A stretch of 64,000 bases of DNA from Bradyrhizobium icense. GTDB lineage: Bacteria; Pseudomonadota; Alphaproteobacteria; Rhizobiales; Xanthobacteraceae. Shown here piece after piece: positions 34,677 to 44,608 of this stretch. A model generated the notes under the pieces. It was not told the origin of the DNA, did no database searches, and was given only the letters and a program-made list of their open reading frames with translations. The translations under genes and the position numbers were made by a program. The stretch covers positions 3,658,001-3,722,000 of the forward strand of contig NZ_CP016428.1 in assembly GCF_001693385.1 (NCBI RefSeq). The letters are read 5' to 3'. Positions within the stretch are counted from its first letter, which is position 1. Every line of letters begins with the position of its first letter.

Positions 34677-37130
34677 CTAGCGCCGCGCCTCGGAAATCGC
34701 CTTCCTGAGAATCCGCGACAGCAGCTCTACCGAATAAGGTTTCTGGATCAGCTCGAAGCCGCGGTGGGCGCTTTCCGCCAGCACGTTGCTGTAACCGCTG
34801 GTCAGGACCACGGGCAGGCCGGGATAGCGTTCGCGCACGATGCCGGCGAGCTCGACGCCGTTTATGCCGGGCATGATGACGTCGGAAAACACCAGGTCGG
34901 CGGAAAACTCGTCCTCGGCCAGGATTGCGAGCGCGGCGTCCGCGCTGGCGACGCGGCGCACGGTGTAGCCGAGATCTTCCAACAGCTCGGTGGAGAACTG
35001 GCCGACGTCGTCATTGTCCTCGACCACGAGGACGCGGTAGCCGCGGCCGCGGGCGGCGGGTTCGCTGCCGGTCGCGGCAGCCTCGACCGCGTCGGCCGGC
35101 ACCGCGGCCTGCGGCAGGTAGATCGTGAACGTCGCGCCCCGGCCGGGCTCGCTCGCGACCGCGATGTCGCCGTCGGATTGCTTGGCAAAGCCGAACGCCT
35201 GGCTCAGCCCGAGGCCGGTGCCCTTGCCGACTTCCTTGGTGGTAAAGAACGGCTCGAAGATCGTCTCGAGAAGGGCAGGGGCAATGCCGCAGCCGGTATC
35301 GGTCACGGTGATGGCGACGAAGTCGCCGCTGCGGGCGGGCTGGGCACGCAGCGGCGGTATGGCATTCACCTTGCGGACCTGAATGGTCAGCCGGCCCTCG
35401 CTGTCCATGGCATCGCGGCTGTTGACCGCGAGATTCATCAGCGCGGTTTCGAATTGCGCGATATCGGCGATTGCGAAGCAGCTGAGATCGACGATGTCGA
35501 CATCGATCCGGATCCGGGCGCCGACGAGGGGACGGATCAATTGTGCGACTGACTCAACCTGGGTGCCGACGTTGAACACCTGCGGCTTCAGCGGCTGCCT
35601 GCGGGCGAACGCCAGCAACTGCCCGGTCAGCTTGGAGGCGCGCTCCACGGTCTCGGCTATCGCGTCGATGTAGCGCCGGCGCCGCTCTTCCGGCAATTCG
35701 CGGCGGCGCAGGAAATCCGTCGCGGAGCGGATGATGGTCAGCAGATTGTTGAAATCGTGCGCCACGCCGCCAGTCAACTGTCCGACCGCTTCCATTTTCT
35801 GCGACTGGCGCAGCGCTTCCTCGCCCTGGCGGCGCTCGGTGACGTCGATGGCCTCCGGCACCGCGCCGATGACGGTGCCGTACCGGTCGTGCAGCGGGCG
35901 CATCGCGAAATCGAAATAGCGGTCGCCGATCGGCAGATGCAGCAGCATCTCGATCTTGACCTCTTCGCCCCGCATTACGGTGATGAAGGCGTCGCGGACG
36001 GCATCGCGCATGCCGGAGGTGGCGGTAAACCACGGCGTTTCCCAGAACGGCTGGCCGACCACCGCGCCGGCGTCGGCGCAGATTCCGGCCAGCGCCGTCT
36101 GGTTGGCATAGAGCACGTCGCCGTGCTGGTTCAGCAGCGCCTGATATTGATGGCTGGTCTCGAAGATCGCCCGCATCTGGGCTTCGCTGGATTCGAGCTG
36201 CGCGGTTCGCTCGGTGATCCGCATTTCGAGGATCTCATTCAGCCGGCGCAGATCGTGCTCGGCCTGCTTGGCCGACGTAATGTCGTGGGCGACGCCGATG
36301 AACCCAATGTGCTTGCCGGTCGGATCCCAGCGCGGTTGGGATTCCGAGCGCAGCCACCGCCATTCGCCGTCGGCGCGCTGGTAGCGCGCCTCCAGCACGA
36401 ACGGCTTCAGCGAGGCCTCGCCCGCGACGGATTCCTGCACGATGCGCGGCGCGTCATCCGGATGCAGCCTTTTGCGCCAGTCGAACACGATGGCTTCCTC
36501 GAACGGCAGCCCGAGGAAATCGACATAGGCCTGGTTGGCGAAGGAACGCGTGCGGTCGAGCTTGGTGACCCAGATCGGCACCGGCGCGCTGTTGGCGATC
36601 AGGCGGAAGCGCTCCTCGCTTTCGCGCAAGGTTGCCTGCGCCAGCATTTGTGCGGTGACGTCGCAATCGGCGCCGACCAAGCGAAGCGCGCGGCCGTCGC
36701 GGTCGCGCTCGATCTTGCCTACGACGCGGATCCAGCGCATCGCGCCGTCGTTCGGCCGCACGATCCGGTATTCGGCCGAATAGTCTTCGCTCTGGCTCTT
36801 CAATACGCCGAACAGGTGCTGGACCGTTCGCTCGCGATCCTCGGGATGGATTCGACTGACCCATTCCTCGTAGGTCTCGTTGGCCGCCTCCGGCGGCAGC
36901 CCGTGAACCAGAAGATATTCGGGGGAGCGACGGTTCTTGACGCCGTCACGGAAATCGATTTCGAGACCGCCGACACCGGCGATGCGCTGGATCCGCGCCA
37001 GTTCCGCTTCGCGCTCCTGCAAGGCACGATGGGCGCTGTCGCGCTCGCTCGCGATTTTCTGCAGGTGTTGCCGCAAACGCTCGGCGGCGGCAGCTTCAGG
37101 CAGGATGTTCGTCGTGTCGGAAGGGGTCAT
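34677..37130 (-). CDS. PAS hybrid sensor histidine kinase
   Basis: Soluble protein of 817 residues from the ATG at 37130. Order: a coiled start, three or four PAS domains (about 45-430), HisKA with the phosphoacceptor His in GVAHDFNNLL (about 458), HATPase (about 570-680; DTGCGIAP, GKGTGLGLSQ) and a C-terminal receiver (about 697-810) with the phosphorylated Asp in VFSDVIMPG (about 750). No membrane helix, so it senses a cytoplasmic signal such as redox or a small molecule through PAS. It converges on the GGDEF-EAL gene with 6 bp between stops. Confidence 0.92.
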   Translation of the reverse strand: MTPSDTTNILPEAAAAERLRQHLQKIASERDSAHRALQEREAELARIQRIAGVGGLEIDFRDGVKNRRSPEYLLVHGLPPEAANETYEEWVSRIHPEDRERTVQHLFGVLKSQSEDYSAEYRIVRPNDGAMRWIRVVGKIERDRDGRALRLVGADCDVTAQMLAQATLRESEERFRLIANSAPVPIWVTKLDRTRSFANQAYVDFLGLPFEEAIVFDWRKRLHPDDAPRIVQESVAGEASLKPFVLEARYQRADGEWRWLRSESQPRWDPTGKHIGFIGVAHDITSAKQAEHDLRRLNEILEMRITERTAQLESSEAQMRAIFETSHQYQALLNQHGDVLYANQTALAGICADAGAVVGQPFWETPWFTATSGMRDAVRDAFITVMRGEEVKIEMLLHLPIGDRYFDFAMRPLHDRYGTVIGAVPEAIDVTERRQGEEALRQSQKMEAVGQLTGGVAHDFNNLLTIIRSATDFLRRRELPEERRRRYIDAIAETVERASKLTGQLLAFARRQPLKPQVFNVGTQVESVAQLIRPLVGARIRIDVDIVDLSCFAIADIAQFETALMNLAVNSRDAMDSEGRLTIQVRKVNAIPPLRAQPARSGDFVAITVTDTGCGIAPALLETIFEPFFTTKEVGKGTGLGLSQAFGFAKQSDGDIAVASEPGRGATFTIYLPQAAVPADAVEAAATGSEPAARGRGYRVLVVEDNDDVGQFSTELLEDLGYTVRRVASADAALAILAEDEFSADLVFSDVIMPGINGVELAGIVRERYPGLPVVLTSGYSNVLAESAHRGFELIQKPYSVELLSRILRKAISEARR

Positions 37131-37187
37131 GCGTGCCGGCAACCTCTGCCGGCCACTTTCACACAAGAGCCGGCGCGTTTGCCAGCC

Positions 37188-37958
37188 TCATTTGCTCTTG
37201 GTGGTTGACCGGCAGTTATAGGCCCTGCGGAACCCCGCAGCTTGCGCATCTTCCTCGGAACAGAACCAGCGGTCCGGCTTCAATCCCGGATAGGATCGGC
37301 ACGCCTGCAGGTGGTAGATGCCGAGGTTCCCGGTGACGCGCGCGCGCACCGCGTATTTGCCCTTGATGTTGCATCTCGCCGGCATCACGAGATCCTCGGG
37401 GAACAATGCCTCGCGGATTTCGCGATCTCGATCGGCCCGGCACGCGGCGCCGAGCAAGGGGCCGTCCTTTTTGGCCGCGCGGAACTCGCGCGGCGCGGCG
37501 AAGCAGCCCTTCCACAGCCCATGGCGGTCTTCCCGGGCACGGGCTTCATCCGGCTTGAAGCGTCCGCTTGCGGACGCTTCAATATTCAATGCAAAACCCT
37601 TTTGGACAAGCAGTTGGCTCAGGCTGGTTGTCTCGCCCTCGATTTTACATACGCCGATGCGCCGCTTCTTGTAGGTCGGGTCCGCACCCAGATCGTCGCA
37701 GCGGACTTGTTTGCCGCCGATCAGCTTGGTCAGTTGATCGCGCGCCTCGATACCGCAGGTCCAGCTATCGGCGTGCTCGTCAATGCAGAGCTGGTCGATG
37801 GACGGGACATCGATCCCGTCGAGACGGTAGATGACGTTACCCAACTGAAGCGTGTTGCCATCCCGGACGATGGCGGTAGCGGCCGAACTCTGGCTGGTCG
37901 GAAGGAGCATCGACAGCAACGCCGCAATCAGAAGAATTCGTGACCGCATCTGTTTCAT
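37188..37958 (-). CDS. Exported thermonuclease-like protein
   Basis: Protein of 256 residues with a signal peptide ([20 protein letters not shown]). The staphylococcal-nuclease-like fold is seen in [19 protein letters not shown], then [29 protein letters not shown]. The Arg/Glu/Arg catalytic set of active thermonucleases is only partly conserved, so activity is uncertain. The last 90 residues are an added Cys-rich region ([35 protein letters not shown]) not part of the nuclease. Probably periplasmic. Confidence 0.8.
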   Translation of the reverse strand: MKQMRSRILLIAALLSMLLPTSQSSAATAIVRDGNTLQLGNVIYRLDGIDVPSIDQLCIDEHADSWTCGIEARDQLTKLIGGKQVRCDDLGADPTYKKRRIGVCKIEGETTSLSQLLVQKGFALNIEASASGRFKPDEARAREDRHGLWKGCFAAPREFRAAKKDGPLLGAACRADRDREIREALFPEDLVMPARCNIKGKYAVRARVTGNLGIYHLQACRSYPGLKPDRWFCSEEDAQAAGFRRAYNCRSTTKSK

Positions 37959-38156
37959 TTCAAATCAATTCCACACCCGGCGCTGCCTTCTAGCATAAGG
38001 TGATGTGATTGAACCAAGATGCCGGCGCTAATGGGCGCGAGCGAAGCAGGCTGGGGAAAACCGTGAGCGCCGTTGCGAGCCACCGACCAGCGGCCCATTG
38101 ACTTCGTAAGAACGAAAGAGGAACATGGGCGGCGTCGCTCAACACGGAATGCTGCC

Positions 38157-38366
38157 ATGTCGTCCTCTTCACAGCCGAAGTCCGAAGAGAACGACGAGCT
38201 GGAAGCCGCTGTAGATCAGGCCATTTCTGCCTGTGGTGGGGATATGAGGGCGACGATCCGCGCGTTGATCGTGGCCAACGAATATCTGGAATCCGAGGTC
38301 GGCGAGCTGATGAAAGCGGTATCCCACGCTTATGCGCGAGGCCGGTTCAGCTCCTATTCCGGCTGA
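38157..38366 (+). CDS. Small soluble protein of unknown function
   Basis: Protein of 69 residues from the ATG at 38157. Two amphipathic helices dominate (DELEAAVDQAISACGGDMRA, written in part; ATIRALIVANEYLESEVGEL). A nearly identical pattern is found in small proteins of Bradyrhizobium and Rhodopseudomonas annotated only as hypothetical (from memory). It lies 138 bp before the carboxylase gene and could be coexpressed. Confidence 0.65.
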   Translation: MSSSSQPKSEENDELEAAVDQAISACGGDMRATIRALIVANEYLESEVGELMKAVSHAYARGRFSSYSG

Positions 38367-38504
38367 ATTACCGCCGGGCGGCACCGCGAAGCCGGTACGA
38401 GACCGTTGCCTCCACCGATTTTTGCTGTACGACGGGTGTGTTACCCGCGTCCCGCATGTCTCATTGCGGGGGAGGATCCCGCCCAAAGCTCAAGCAAGAA
38501 GAAC

Positions 38505-40520
38505 ATGTTCAAGAGAATTCTGATCGCAAATCGCGGCGAGATCGCCTGCCGGGTCATCAAGACTGCGCGCCGTATGGGGATCGAGACGGTCGCGGTGTAT
38601 TCCGAGGCCGACCGCGATGCGCTGCACGTCGAAATGGCCGATGACGCCGTGCTGATCGGCCCGCCGGCAGCGGCCGAGAGCTATCTGTTGATCGACCGGA
38701 TTATCGATGCCTGCCGCAAGACCGGCGCGGAAGCCGTACATCCTGGCTATGGCTTCCTGTCCGAGCGCGAGGCGTTTCCGCGCGAACTCGCCAAGGCGGG
38801 CATCGTCTTCATCGGTCCCAATCCCGGCGCCATTGCCGCGATGGGCGACAAGATCGAATCCAAGAAGGCAGCCGCCAAGGCCAAGGTCTCCACCGTACCC
38901 GGCCATCTCGGCGTGATCGAGGACGACAAGCACGCGGTGAAGATCGCCGACGAGATCGGCTATCCCGTGATGATCAAGGCTTCCGCCGGCGGCGGCGGCA
39001 AGGGCATGAGGATCGCGCATTCGAAGAAGGAAGTCGCCGAAGGCTTCAATCTCGCCAAGGCCGAAGCGAAATCATCGTTCGGCGACGATCGCGTCTTCAT
39101 CGAAAAGTTCATCGTCGATCCCCGCCACATCGAAATCCAGGTGCTCGGCGACAAGCATGGCAATGTGATCCATCTTGGCGAGCGCGAATGTTCGATCCAG
39201 CGCCGCAACCAGAAGGTCATCGAGGAGGCACCATCGCCGCTGCTCGACGAGACCACCCGCCGCAAGATGGGCGAACAGGCGGTCGCTCTGGCCAAGGCGG
39301 TGAATTACGATTCGGCCGGCACCGTCGAATTCGTCGCCGGCCAGGACAAGAGCTTCTACTTCCTGGAGATGAACACCCGTCTGCAGGTCGAGCATCCCGT
39401 CACCGAACTGGTCACGGGCATCGATCTGGTCGAGCAGATGATCCGGGTCGCCGCCGGCGAGAAGCTTTCCATCGCGCAGAAGGACGTCACGTTGACCGGC
39501 TGGGCGGTGGAATCGCGCGTCTATGCCGAGGATCCGTTCCGCAACTTCCTGCCGTCGATCGGCAGGCTGGTGAAATACCGGCCGCCGGCGGAAGCGAGCC
39601 AGGACGGCGTCACCGTCCGCAACGATACCGGCGTGCAGGAAGGCGGCGAGATCTCGATCCATTACGATCCGATGATTGCCAAGCTCGTGACGCATGCGCC
39701 GTCACGGGCCGCCGCGATCGAGGCACAGGCCACTGCGCTCGATGCGTTTTACGTCGATGGCATCAGGCACAACATTCCGTTTCTGTCGGCGCTGATGAAC
39801 CATCCGCGCTGGCGCGAGGGCAAGCTGTCGACCGGCTTCATATCGGAGGAATTTCCAAAAGGGTTTTCCGCGCGCCCGCCGGAAGGAGAGATCGCGCGAC
39901 GGCTGGCCGCCGTTGGCGCCGCGATCGATCACGTGCTCGGCGAGCGCAAGCGGCAGATTTCGGGCCAGATGAGCGGCCGCCTGGTGCAGCGCGAGCGCCG
40001 CCGTGCGGTATGGCTTGACCGCGACGAAATCGCGCTCGACGTGGCACGCGAGGCCGACGGCATTGCGGTGCGCTTCATCGGCGCCGATAGCCTGCCCGGC
40101 AACCCGCACAATCTGGTCTCGACCTGGACCCCTGGCGAACCGGTCTGGCACGGCACGATCGACGGCCACTTCGTGGCGATGCAGGTGCGCGCGATCCCGA
40201 ACGGCTTCCGCCTGGCGCATCAAGGCTTTGAAGTTGCAGTGAACGTCTTCACTGAAAGCGAGGCCACAGCGGCGCGGCTAATGCCGGTGACGTCGGCCGC
40301 CGATACCGGCAAGAAGCTGTTGTGCCCGATGCCCGGGCTCGTGGTGTCGATTGCGGTCGCCGAAGGGCAGGAGGTCAAGTCCGGCGAGACGTTGGCCGTG
40401 GTCGAGGCGATGAAAATGCAGAACGTGCTGCGCGCCGAGCGCGACGGCACCGTGAAGAAGATCCACGCCGCGGCCGGCGCGACACTGGCGGTGGACGCGT
40501 TGATATTGGAGTTTGCGTAG
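38505..40520 (+). CDS. pccA: Propionyl-CoA carboxylase alpha chain (biotin carboxylase, biotin carrier)
   Basis: Protein of 671 residues. Biotin carboxylase N-domain (RILIANRGEIACRVI), ATP-grasp with GGGGKGMR (about 163-170) and the EMNTRLQVEH active-site segment, a middle BT domain that joins the beta subunit (about 480-590), and a biotinyl domain with the biotin-accepting Lys637 in EAMKMQN. The BT domain and length fit propionyl-CoA carboxylase rather than acetyl-CoA carboxylase AccC. It makes (S)-methylmalonyl-CoA from propionyl-CoA with a PccB partner, not in the window. The ATG at 38505 gives the family N-terminus MFKRILIANRGE. Confidence 0.93.
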   Translation: MFKRILIANRGEIACRVIKTARRMGIETVAVYSEADRDALHVEMADDAVLIGPPAAAESYLLIDRIIDACRKTGAEAVHPGYGFLSEREAFPRELAKAGIVFIGPNPGAIAAMGDKIESKKAAAKAKVSTVPGHLGVIEDDKHAVKIADEIGYPVMIKASAGGGGKGMRIAHSKKEVAEGFNLAKAEAKSSFGDDRVFIEKFIVDPRHIEIQVLGDKHGNVIHLGERECSIQRRNQKVIEEAPSPLLDETTRRKMGEQAVALAKAVNYDSAGTVEFVAGQDKSFYFLEMNTRLQVEHPVTELVTGIDLVEQMIRVAAGEKLSIAQKDVTLTGWAVESRVYAEDPFRNFLPSIGRLVKYRPPAEASQDGVTVRNDTGVQEGGEISIHYDPMIAKLVTHAPSRAAAIEAQATALDAFYVDGIRHNIPFLSALMNHPRWREGKLSTGFISEEFPKGFSARPPEGEIARRLAAVGAAIDHVLGERKRQISGQMSGRLVQRERRRAVWLDRDEIALDVAREADGIAVRFIGADSLPGNPHNLVSTWTPGEPVWHGTIDGHFVAMQVRAIPNGFRLAHQGFEVAVNVFTESEATAARLMPVTSAADTGKKLLCPMPGLVVSIAVAEGQEVKSGETLAVVEAMKMQNVLRAERDGTVKKIHAAAGATLAVDALILEFA

Positions 40521-40530
40521 GCGCAACCCC

Positions 40531-40644
40531 CGTCATTGCGAGCGTAGCGAAGCAATCCATCGTGCGGCAAAGGAACTATGGATTGCCTCGTCGCTTCAGC
40601 GCAAAATTGCTTTGCAATTTTGTCGCGAGCTCTTCGCAATGACG
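40531..40644. repeat. Bradyrhizobium-type palindromic repeat
   Basis: Begins CGTCATTGCGAGCG and ends CTTCGCAATGACG, with inner complementary segments AGCAATCCAT and ATGGATTGCC. This is the extended palindromic element scattered in Bradyrhizobium genomes. It fills the gap between pccA and the next gene and can fold over about 110 nt. Confidence 0.85.
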
Positions 40645-40665
40645 GAAGATAGAACTGAGGGCACC

Positions 40666-41535
40666 ATGGCTTTCCGTCAGCGCCGCCAGAGATTGCGCGC
40701 CATCCTCACCGGCTCCACCTGCATCCGGCCGGGGTCGGTCTATGACGCGACCTCGATCCGCATTGCGGAAGACCTCGGCTTCGAACTCGGCATGTTCGGC
40801 GGCTCGGTGGCCTCGCTGGCCGTGCTCGGCGATCCCGATATTGCCCTGATCACGTTGACCGAGCTCGCCGAGCAGATGCGGCGGATGTCGCGCGCCTCGA
40901 CACTGCCGGTGCTGGTCGACGCCGACCACGGCTATGGCAACGCGCTCAACGTCCGCCGCACCGTTCAGGAACTCGAGGCCGCCGGCGCCGCCGGCCTCAC
41001 CATCGAGGACACGCTGCTGCCGCCGGCGTTTGGGCAAACCGGAACGCAAATGATCACGCTGGAGGAGGGCGTTGGCAAGATGAAGGCCGCGCTTGATGGT
41101 CGCAGCGATCCCTCGCTGGTCATCATGGGCCGCACCGGCGCCGTGTCCGTCACCGGCCTTGACGATGCGATCGCACGAGCGAAAGCCTATGAGGCCACGG
41201 GCGTCGATGCGCTGTTCCTCACCGGCATCAAGGGCCGGAGCGAGCTGGAAGCGGTTTCCGCCGCGACGAGATTGCCGATCGTTCTCGGCGGCGCGCCCGA
41301 GGACATGACGGCGTTGGATTATCTCGCCGGTCAACGCGTGCGGATCGCGCTGCAGGGCCACGCACCATTCGCCGCCGCGACGCAGGCCGTCTACCAGACG
41401 CTGAAGGCGTTGCGCGAGGGAACCTCGCCGAAAAATTTGAACGGCCTTGCGTCTGCCGAGTTGACCAGCCGGGCCATGCGCGATGCCGATGTAAAGGCAC
41501 GCTCCGGCGAATTTCTCGGGTTGAAGAATAAATGA
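40666..41535 (+). CDS. Oxaloacetate decarboxylase-like (isocitrate lyase/PEP mutase family)
   Basis: Protein of 289 residues with the TIM-barrel PEP mutase/isocitrate lyase fold. [12 protein letters not shown] carries the metal-binding Asp pair and [11 protein letters not shown] the conserved Glu. The sequence [14 protein letters not shown] and [16 protein letters not shown] match the biotin-independent oxaloacetate decarboxylase group (oxaloacetate to pyruvate and CO2). The ATG at 40666 lies after the repeat; a longer frame through the repeat is rejected. Its stop overlaps the acylphosphatase start (ATGA). Confidence 0.88.
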   Translation: MAFRQRRQRLRAILTGSTCIRPGSVYDATSIRIAEDLGFELGMFGGSVASLAVLGDPDIALITLTELAEQMRRMSRASTLPVLVDADHGYGNALNVRRTVQELEAAGAAGLTIEDTLLPPAFGQTGTQMITLEEGVGKMKAALDGRSDPSLVIMGRTGAVSVTGLDDAIARAKAYEATGVDALFLTGIKGRSELEAVSAATRLPIVLGGAPEDMTALDYLAGQRVRIALQGHAPFAAATQAVYQTLKALREGTSPKNLNGLASAELTSRAMRDADVKARSGEFLGLKNK

Positions 41536-41831
41536 GCGATGCAATTCGTCATGTCACGATAAGCGGCCGGGTGCAGGGCGTCGGCTATCGCGCCTGGGTC
41601 GACGATACGGCGCGGGCGCGCGATCTCGAAGGCTGGGTGCGCAACCGCAGGGACGGCTGTGTCGAGGCGGTGTTCGCAGGTCCCGCGGAGCCGGTGACCG
41701 CGATGATCTCGGCCTGCCGGCGAGGGCCGTCATCGGCGCGGGTCGAGACGGTACAGGACGACGCCGGCAACCCCGAGATGCTGAAGCTGCGACGGGCAGG
41801 GGAGCGGTTCTCGGTTCTGCCGACGATATAA
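41532..41831 (+). CDS. acyP: Acylphosphatase
   Basis: Protein of 99 residues, the usual size. The phosphate-binding loop [12 protein letters not shown] carries the catalytic Arg, and [14 protein letters not shown] the catalytic Asn. It hydrolyses acyl phosphates such as acetyl phosphate. Overlaps the upstream gene by 4 bp, so translation is probably coupled. Confidence 0.93.
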   Translation: MSDAIRHVTISGRVQGVGYRAWVDDTARARDLEGWVRNRRDGCVEAVFAGPAEPVTAMISACRRGPSSARVETVQDDAGNPEMLKLRRAGERFSVLPTI

Positions 41832-41960
41832 CGTCGATGCATGCTCGAACCGGGCCCGCTTTCGGACCTCCGACCTTGACCGCCCCAGTCGCCAATGGCC
41901 CTATTCGGATATCGAATGCGTGGAGCAAGTATCAACTATTCGACTGGGCGGAGACGGGCG

Positions 41961-42332
41961 ATGGACATTCGATCGACGCTGATGGATCTATGCGATGCCT
42001 TCAACGCGCACGATCTTGATCGCATCATGACGTTCTTTTCTGACGATTGTGTCCTGGAGATGCCGAGGGGAAGCAAGCCTTGGGGTTCACGTTTCGAGGG
42101 CAAACGGAACGTGCGGGAAGCGCTGGCAACACGCTTCGAGGGCCTGCCTGACGTCCACTATGGCAACGACGAGCATTTTGTGGATTCGACTGCGAAGACC
42201 GGCATCTCAAAATGGACCCTCACAGGCACCACCCGTGAGGGCAGCAGAAAGGAGGTCCGGGGTTGCGACTTCTACACGTTTCGCAACGGGAAGGTGATCC
42301 GCAAGGACTCCTATTGGAAAATCGTGGAGTAG
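41961..42332 (+). CDS. SnoaL/NTF2-like domain protein
   Basis: Protein of 123 residues with a cone-shaped NTF2-like fold: DLCDAFNAHDLDRIMTFFSD and CVLEMPRG at the start, then GCDFYTFRNGKVIRKDSYWK near the end. This family includes ketosteroid-isomerase-like and SnoaL polyketide cyclases, and many ligand-binding relatives of unknown function. The ATG at 41961 follows GGAGACGGG. Confidence 0.82.
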   Translation: MDIRSTLMDLCDAFNAHDLDRIMTFFSDDCVLEMPRGSKPWGSRFEGKRNVREALATRFEGLPDVHYGNDEHFVDSTAKTGISKWTLTGTTREGSRKEVRGCDFYTFRNGKVIRKDSYWKIVE

Positions 42333-42411
42333 CAGGTGTTGGCTTTTCCGGTCTAGCAGAGCTGATGTTCAGCGAGCCGCTTCTTGCACAACTACATAAC
42401 AGCTACGCGCC

Positions 42412-44361
42412 TCAGTGCGTCCGTTCGCCCGACGCGAATTCGCCATCGTGCTGGATGGAGGCGCTGTCGACATATTGCAAGTCGATTGAGGAATACACGA
42501 TGCTGCGATTGCGGCCGAGGCGCTTTGCCTCGTAGAGGGCAGTGTCGGCTTCTCCCACCAGCGCGGCCTCGTCTATTGTCGAACGGGTTTTTGCGGCACC
42601 GCCTGCGCTGATGGTGATGTAGCCTCGGCTCGAAGCTGTGTTCGGAATGCCGAGCGCCCGAACCGTCAGGCGGATGGATTCGGCAACCTTCAAGGCATCG
42701 TCTTCCGAAGTGTTCGGCAATACGACGGCGAATTCCTCGCCGCCGTAGCGCGCGGACAGGCCTGACGTGTTGGCGGTCGCATCGCCGATGGCCTTCGCAA
42801 CCGCCTGCAGGCAGCGGTCGCCGGCCTGATGTCCGTAGGTATCGTTGTAGCCCTTGAAATTGTCGATATCGAACAGCAGCACCGAAATCTCTTCGCAGGC
42901 TTCGTACTCGCGCCGCAGGAAGCCGTCGAGGGTGCGGCGGTTGGTGAGCCCGGTCAGCCCATCGGTTGCTGCAAGCTGGGTGAGGCGGCGGTTGAGCTGG
43001 GTCAGCTCATCCTCCATTCTTTTGCGTTCGGTGACATCGCGGATGACGCAGAGGAATTCCGTCCGCGTCGGGTCGCTGGTATCCGATGCCAGCTTGAATT
43101 TGCTCTCGACCCACGCCAGGGTTCCGTCGCCGCGATAGTGCCGGAACACGACCGTGCTGACGCCACCGACACCGTTAAGCCGCATGGTTGCCTGCATTAC
43201 GCTTTCCCGATCCTCGGGATGGACCAGATCGAAGCATGATTTTCCGATCAGGTCCTTCGCCTGCAGTCCGAGCACCGGCTCGACGGAACGAGAAACATAA
43301 CGGAGCATGCTGTGGGCATCGATCATGATGATGATGTCGGCGATATTGTCAGCCAGCAACCGATAGTGCGCCTCGCGTTCGCGCAGCGTGCGCTCGGTCT
43401 TGCTGCGGAAGTGGAACTGCAGGGCAAGCAGCGCCGCCAACATCAGGATCATGCATAGCAGCACGCCGGCGACGATGGCGTCGGTCCGCAAGCCCTTCCA
43501 CCATTCGGAAAGCAGCCAGTCTTCCGACATAGCGACGGTGACTACCATCGGGTAGTGCGGCGTCACCTCATAGCCGAGGTGCTTCACGAGGCCGTCGAAC
43601 GGCGAGATGATCTTGTAGTATCCGACAGAGCTTTGCTTGAGATGCTTCCTGAACAGGTCGGTCTTGGAGAGATCCGTGCTCTTGTCCGACTGCGGCCAGC
43701 GCATCAGGAGCGCACCATCATTCCGTATCAGGCTAATGCCGCCGTCGGGGCCGAGCTGGAATGTCCGGTAAAAGTTATTGAAGTAATCCTTGTCGATCGC
43801 CGCGGCGACGACCCCGCCGAAGCTGCCGTCGAGCTTGGTAATGCGTTTCGAAAGAACGATCATGGAGGATCGCTCGTCCACACGGGATTGCATCAGTTCG
43901 CTGATCCGAAGCGTGTTGTCCGGTTTGTCACGATGGTCGGCGAAATAGCTGCGGTCCGAGATGGTATGGCGCGGTGTTTCCGGCAACGACGAATAGGTCC
44001 AGTTGCCCTTGGCGTCCGCGACGCCGATGCCGCGCAATTGGGGCAGCGTTTTCGCCGTTTCAGCGAGGTATCTGTTGAACCTGCCCGGATCGGGATCCCT
44101 GTATTTCAGCAAGTCCACCATTCCAGCCATCGCGATGTCGACCGCCTGGATGGTGTGCGAGGCATGCTCGGAAAGCGAATGGGCGAGGTTCTGGATATCG
44201 GAGCTGCCGCTCGCCAGCGCCGCCTTTTTGGCGTCCAGCGCCTTCCAGGCCATGACGCCGAGGATGCAGGCGGTCATGACCAGCGCAAAGGCGATGACCA
44301 CGGCCGTCGATGTCACCCGCCGCAGCGGCCCAACGGGTTTTGGGGAATTTCGATGGGGCAT
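42412..44361 (-). CDS. Membrane diguanylate cyclase with Cache and PAS
   Basis: Protein of 649 residues. Membrane segment at about 17-40 (AVVIAFALVMTACILGVMAW), periplasmic double Cache sensor (about 45-285), second membrane segment (about 290-312), PAS with PAC (about 335-455), GGDEF (about 470-635) with an intact YGGEEF motif near 540. No RxxD inhibitory site is seen, so the enzyme should lack product feedback. Makes c-di-GMP in response to an extracytoplasmic ligand. Faces the SnoaL-like gene across an 79-bp convergent gap. Confidence 0.92.
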   Translation of the reverse strand: MPHRNSPKPVGPLRRVTSTAVVIAFALVMTACILGVMAWKALDAKKAALASGSSDIQNLAHSLSEHASHTIQAVDIAMAGMVDLLKYRDPDPGRFNRYLAETAKTLPQLRGIGVADAKGNWTYSSLPETPRHTISDRSYFADHRDKPDNTLRISELMQSRVDERSSMIVLSKRITKLDGSFGGVVAAAIDKDYFNNFYRTFQLGPDGGISLIRNDGALLMRWPQSDKSTDLSKTDLFRKHLKQSSVGYYKIISPFDGLVKHLGYEVTPHYPMVVTVAMSEDWLLSEWWKGLRTDAIVAGVLLCMILMLAALLALQFHFRSKTERTLREREAHYRLLADNIADIIIMIDAHSMLRYVSRSVEPVLGLQAKDLIGKSCFDLVHPEDRESVMQATMRLNGVGGVSTVVFRHYRGDGTLAWVESKFKLASDTSDPTRTEFLCVIRDVTERKRMEDELTQLNRRLTQLAATDGLTGLTNRRTLDGFLRREYEACEEISVLLFDIDNFKGYNDTYGHQAGDRCLQAVAKAIGDATANTSGLSARYGGEEFAVVLPNTSEDDALKVAESIRLTVRALGIPNTASSRGYITISAGGAAKTRSTIDEAALVGEADTALYEAKRLGRNRSIVYSSIDLQYVDSASIQHDGEFASGERTH

Positions 44362-44563
44362 TCTGTGCCTTGATGCCGCGCCAGACCTCGTTGCTGGCAG
44401 CGTGCGAGGGGAATCTAAGACGCGACCGGTACTGAGCGGTTAACGGATCGACCGGGAAACCACCCCACATCCAAGTTCCATTTCGGGAACCCGGGCCGGA
44501 CGCTTTGGGAAGCTGCGCAGAGGGACCGGCGTGCGGACCAGTTCTCCAAACCACGACGCTGGC

Positions 44564-44592
44564 TTGACATTGGTGCAGTCTCGTCAGATATT
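44564..44592 (+). promoter_or_regulatory. Sigma-70 promoter giving a leaderless transcript
   Basis: -35 TTGACA (44564-44569), 17-nt spacer, -10 GATATT (44587-44592). The expected start site, 6-7 nt past the -10, is the A of the ATG at 44599. No Shine-Dalgarno is present, so the GbsR-type gene is predicted to be read from a leaderless mRNA. Confidence 0.65.
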
Positions 44593-44608
44593 TCTGTTAT
44601 GACAGAAA
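44591..44608 (+). promoter_or_regulatory. Operator-like inverted repeat across the start codon
   Basis: TTTCTGT (44591-44597) and ACAGAAA (44602-44608) form a perfect 7-bp inverted repeat with a 4-nt spacer. It spans the -10 element edge, the predicted transcription start and the first codons of the GbsR-like gene. Binding of the winged-helix protein here would block its own transcription. Confidence 0.55.
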
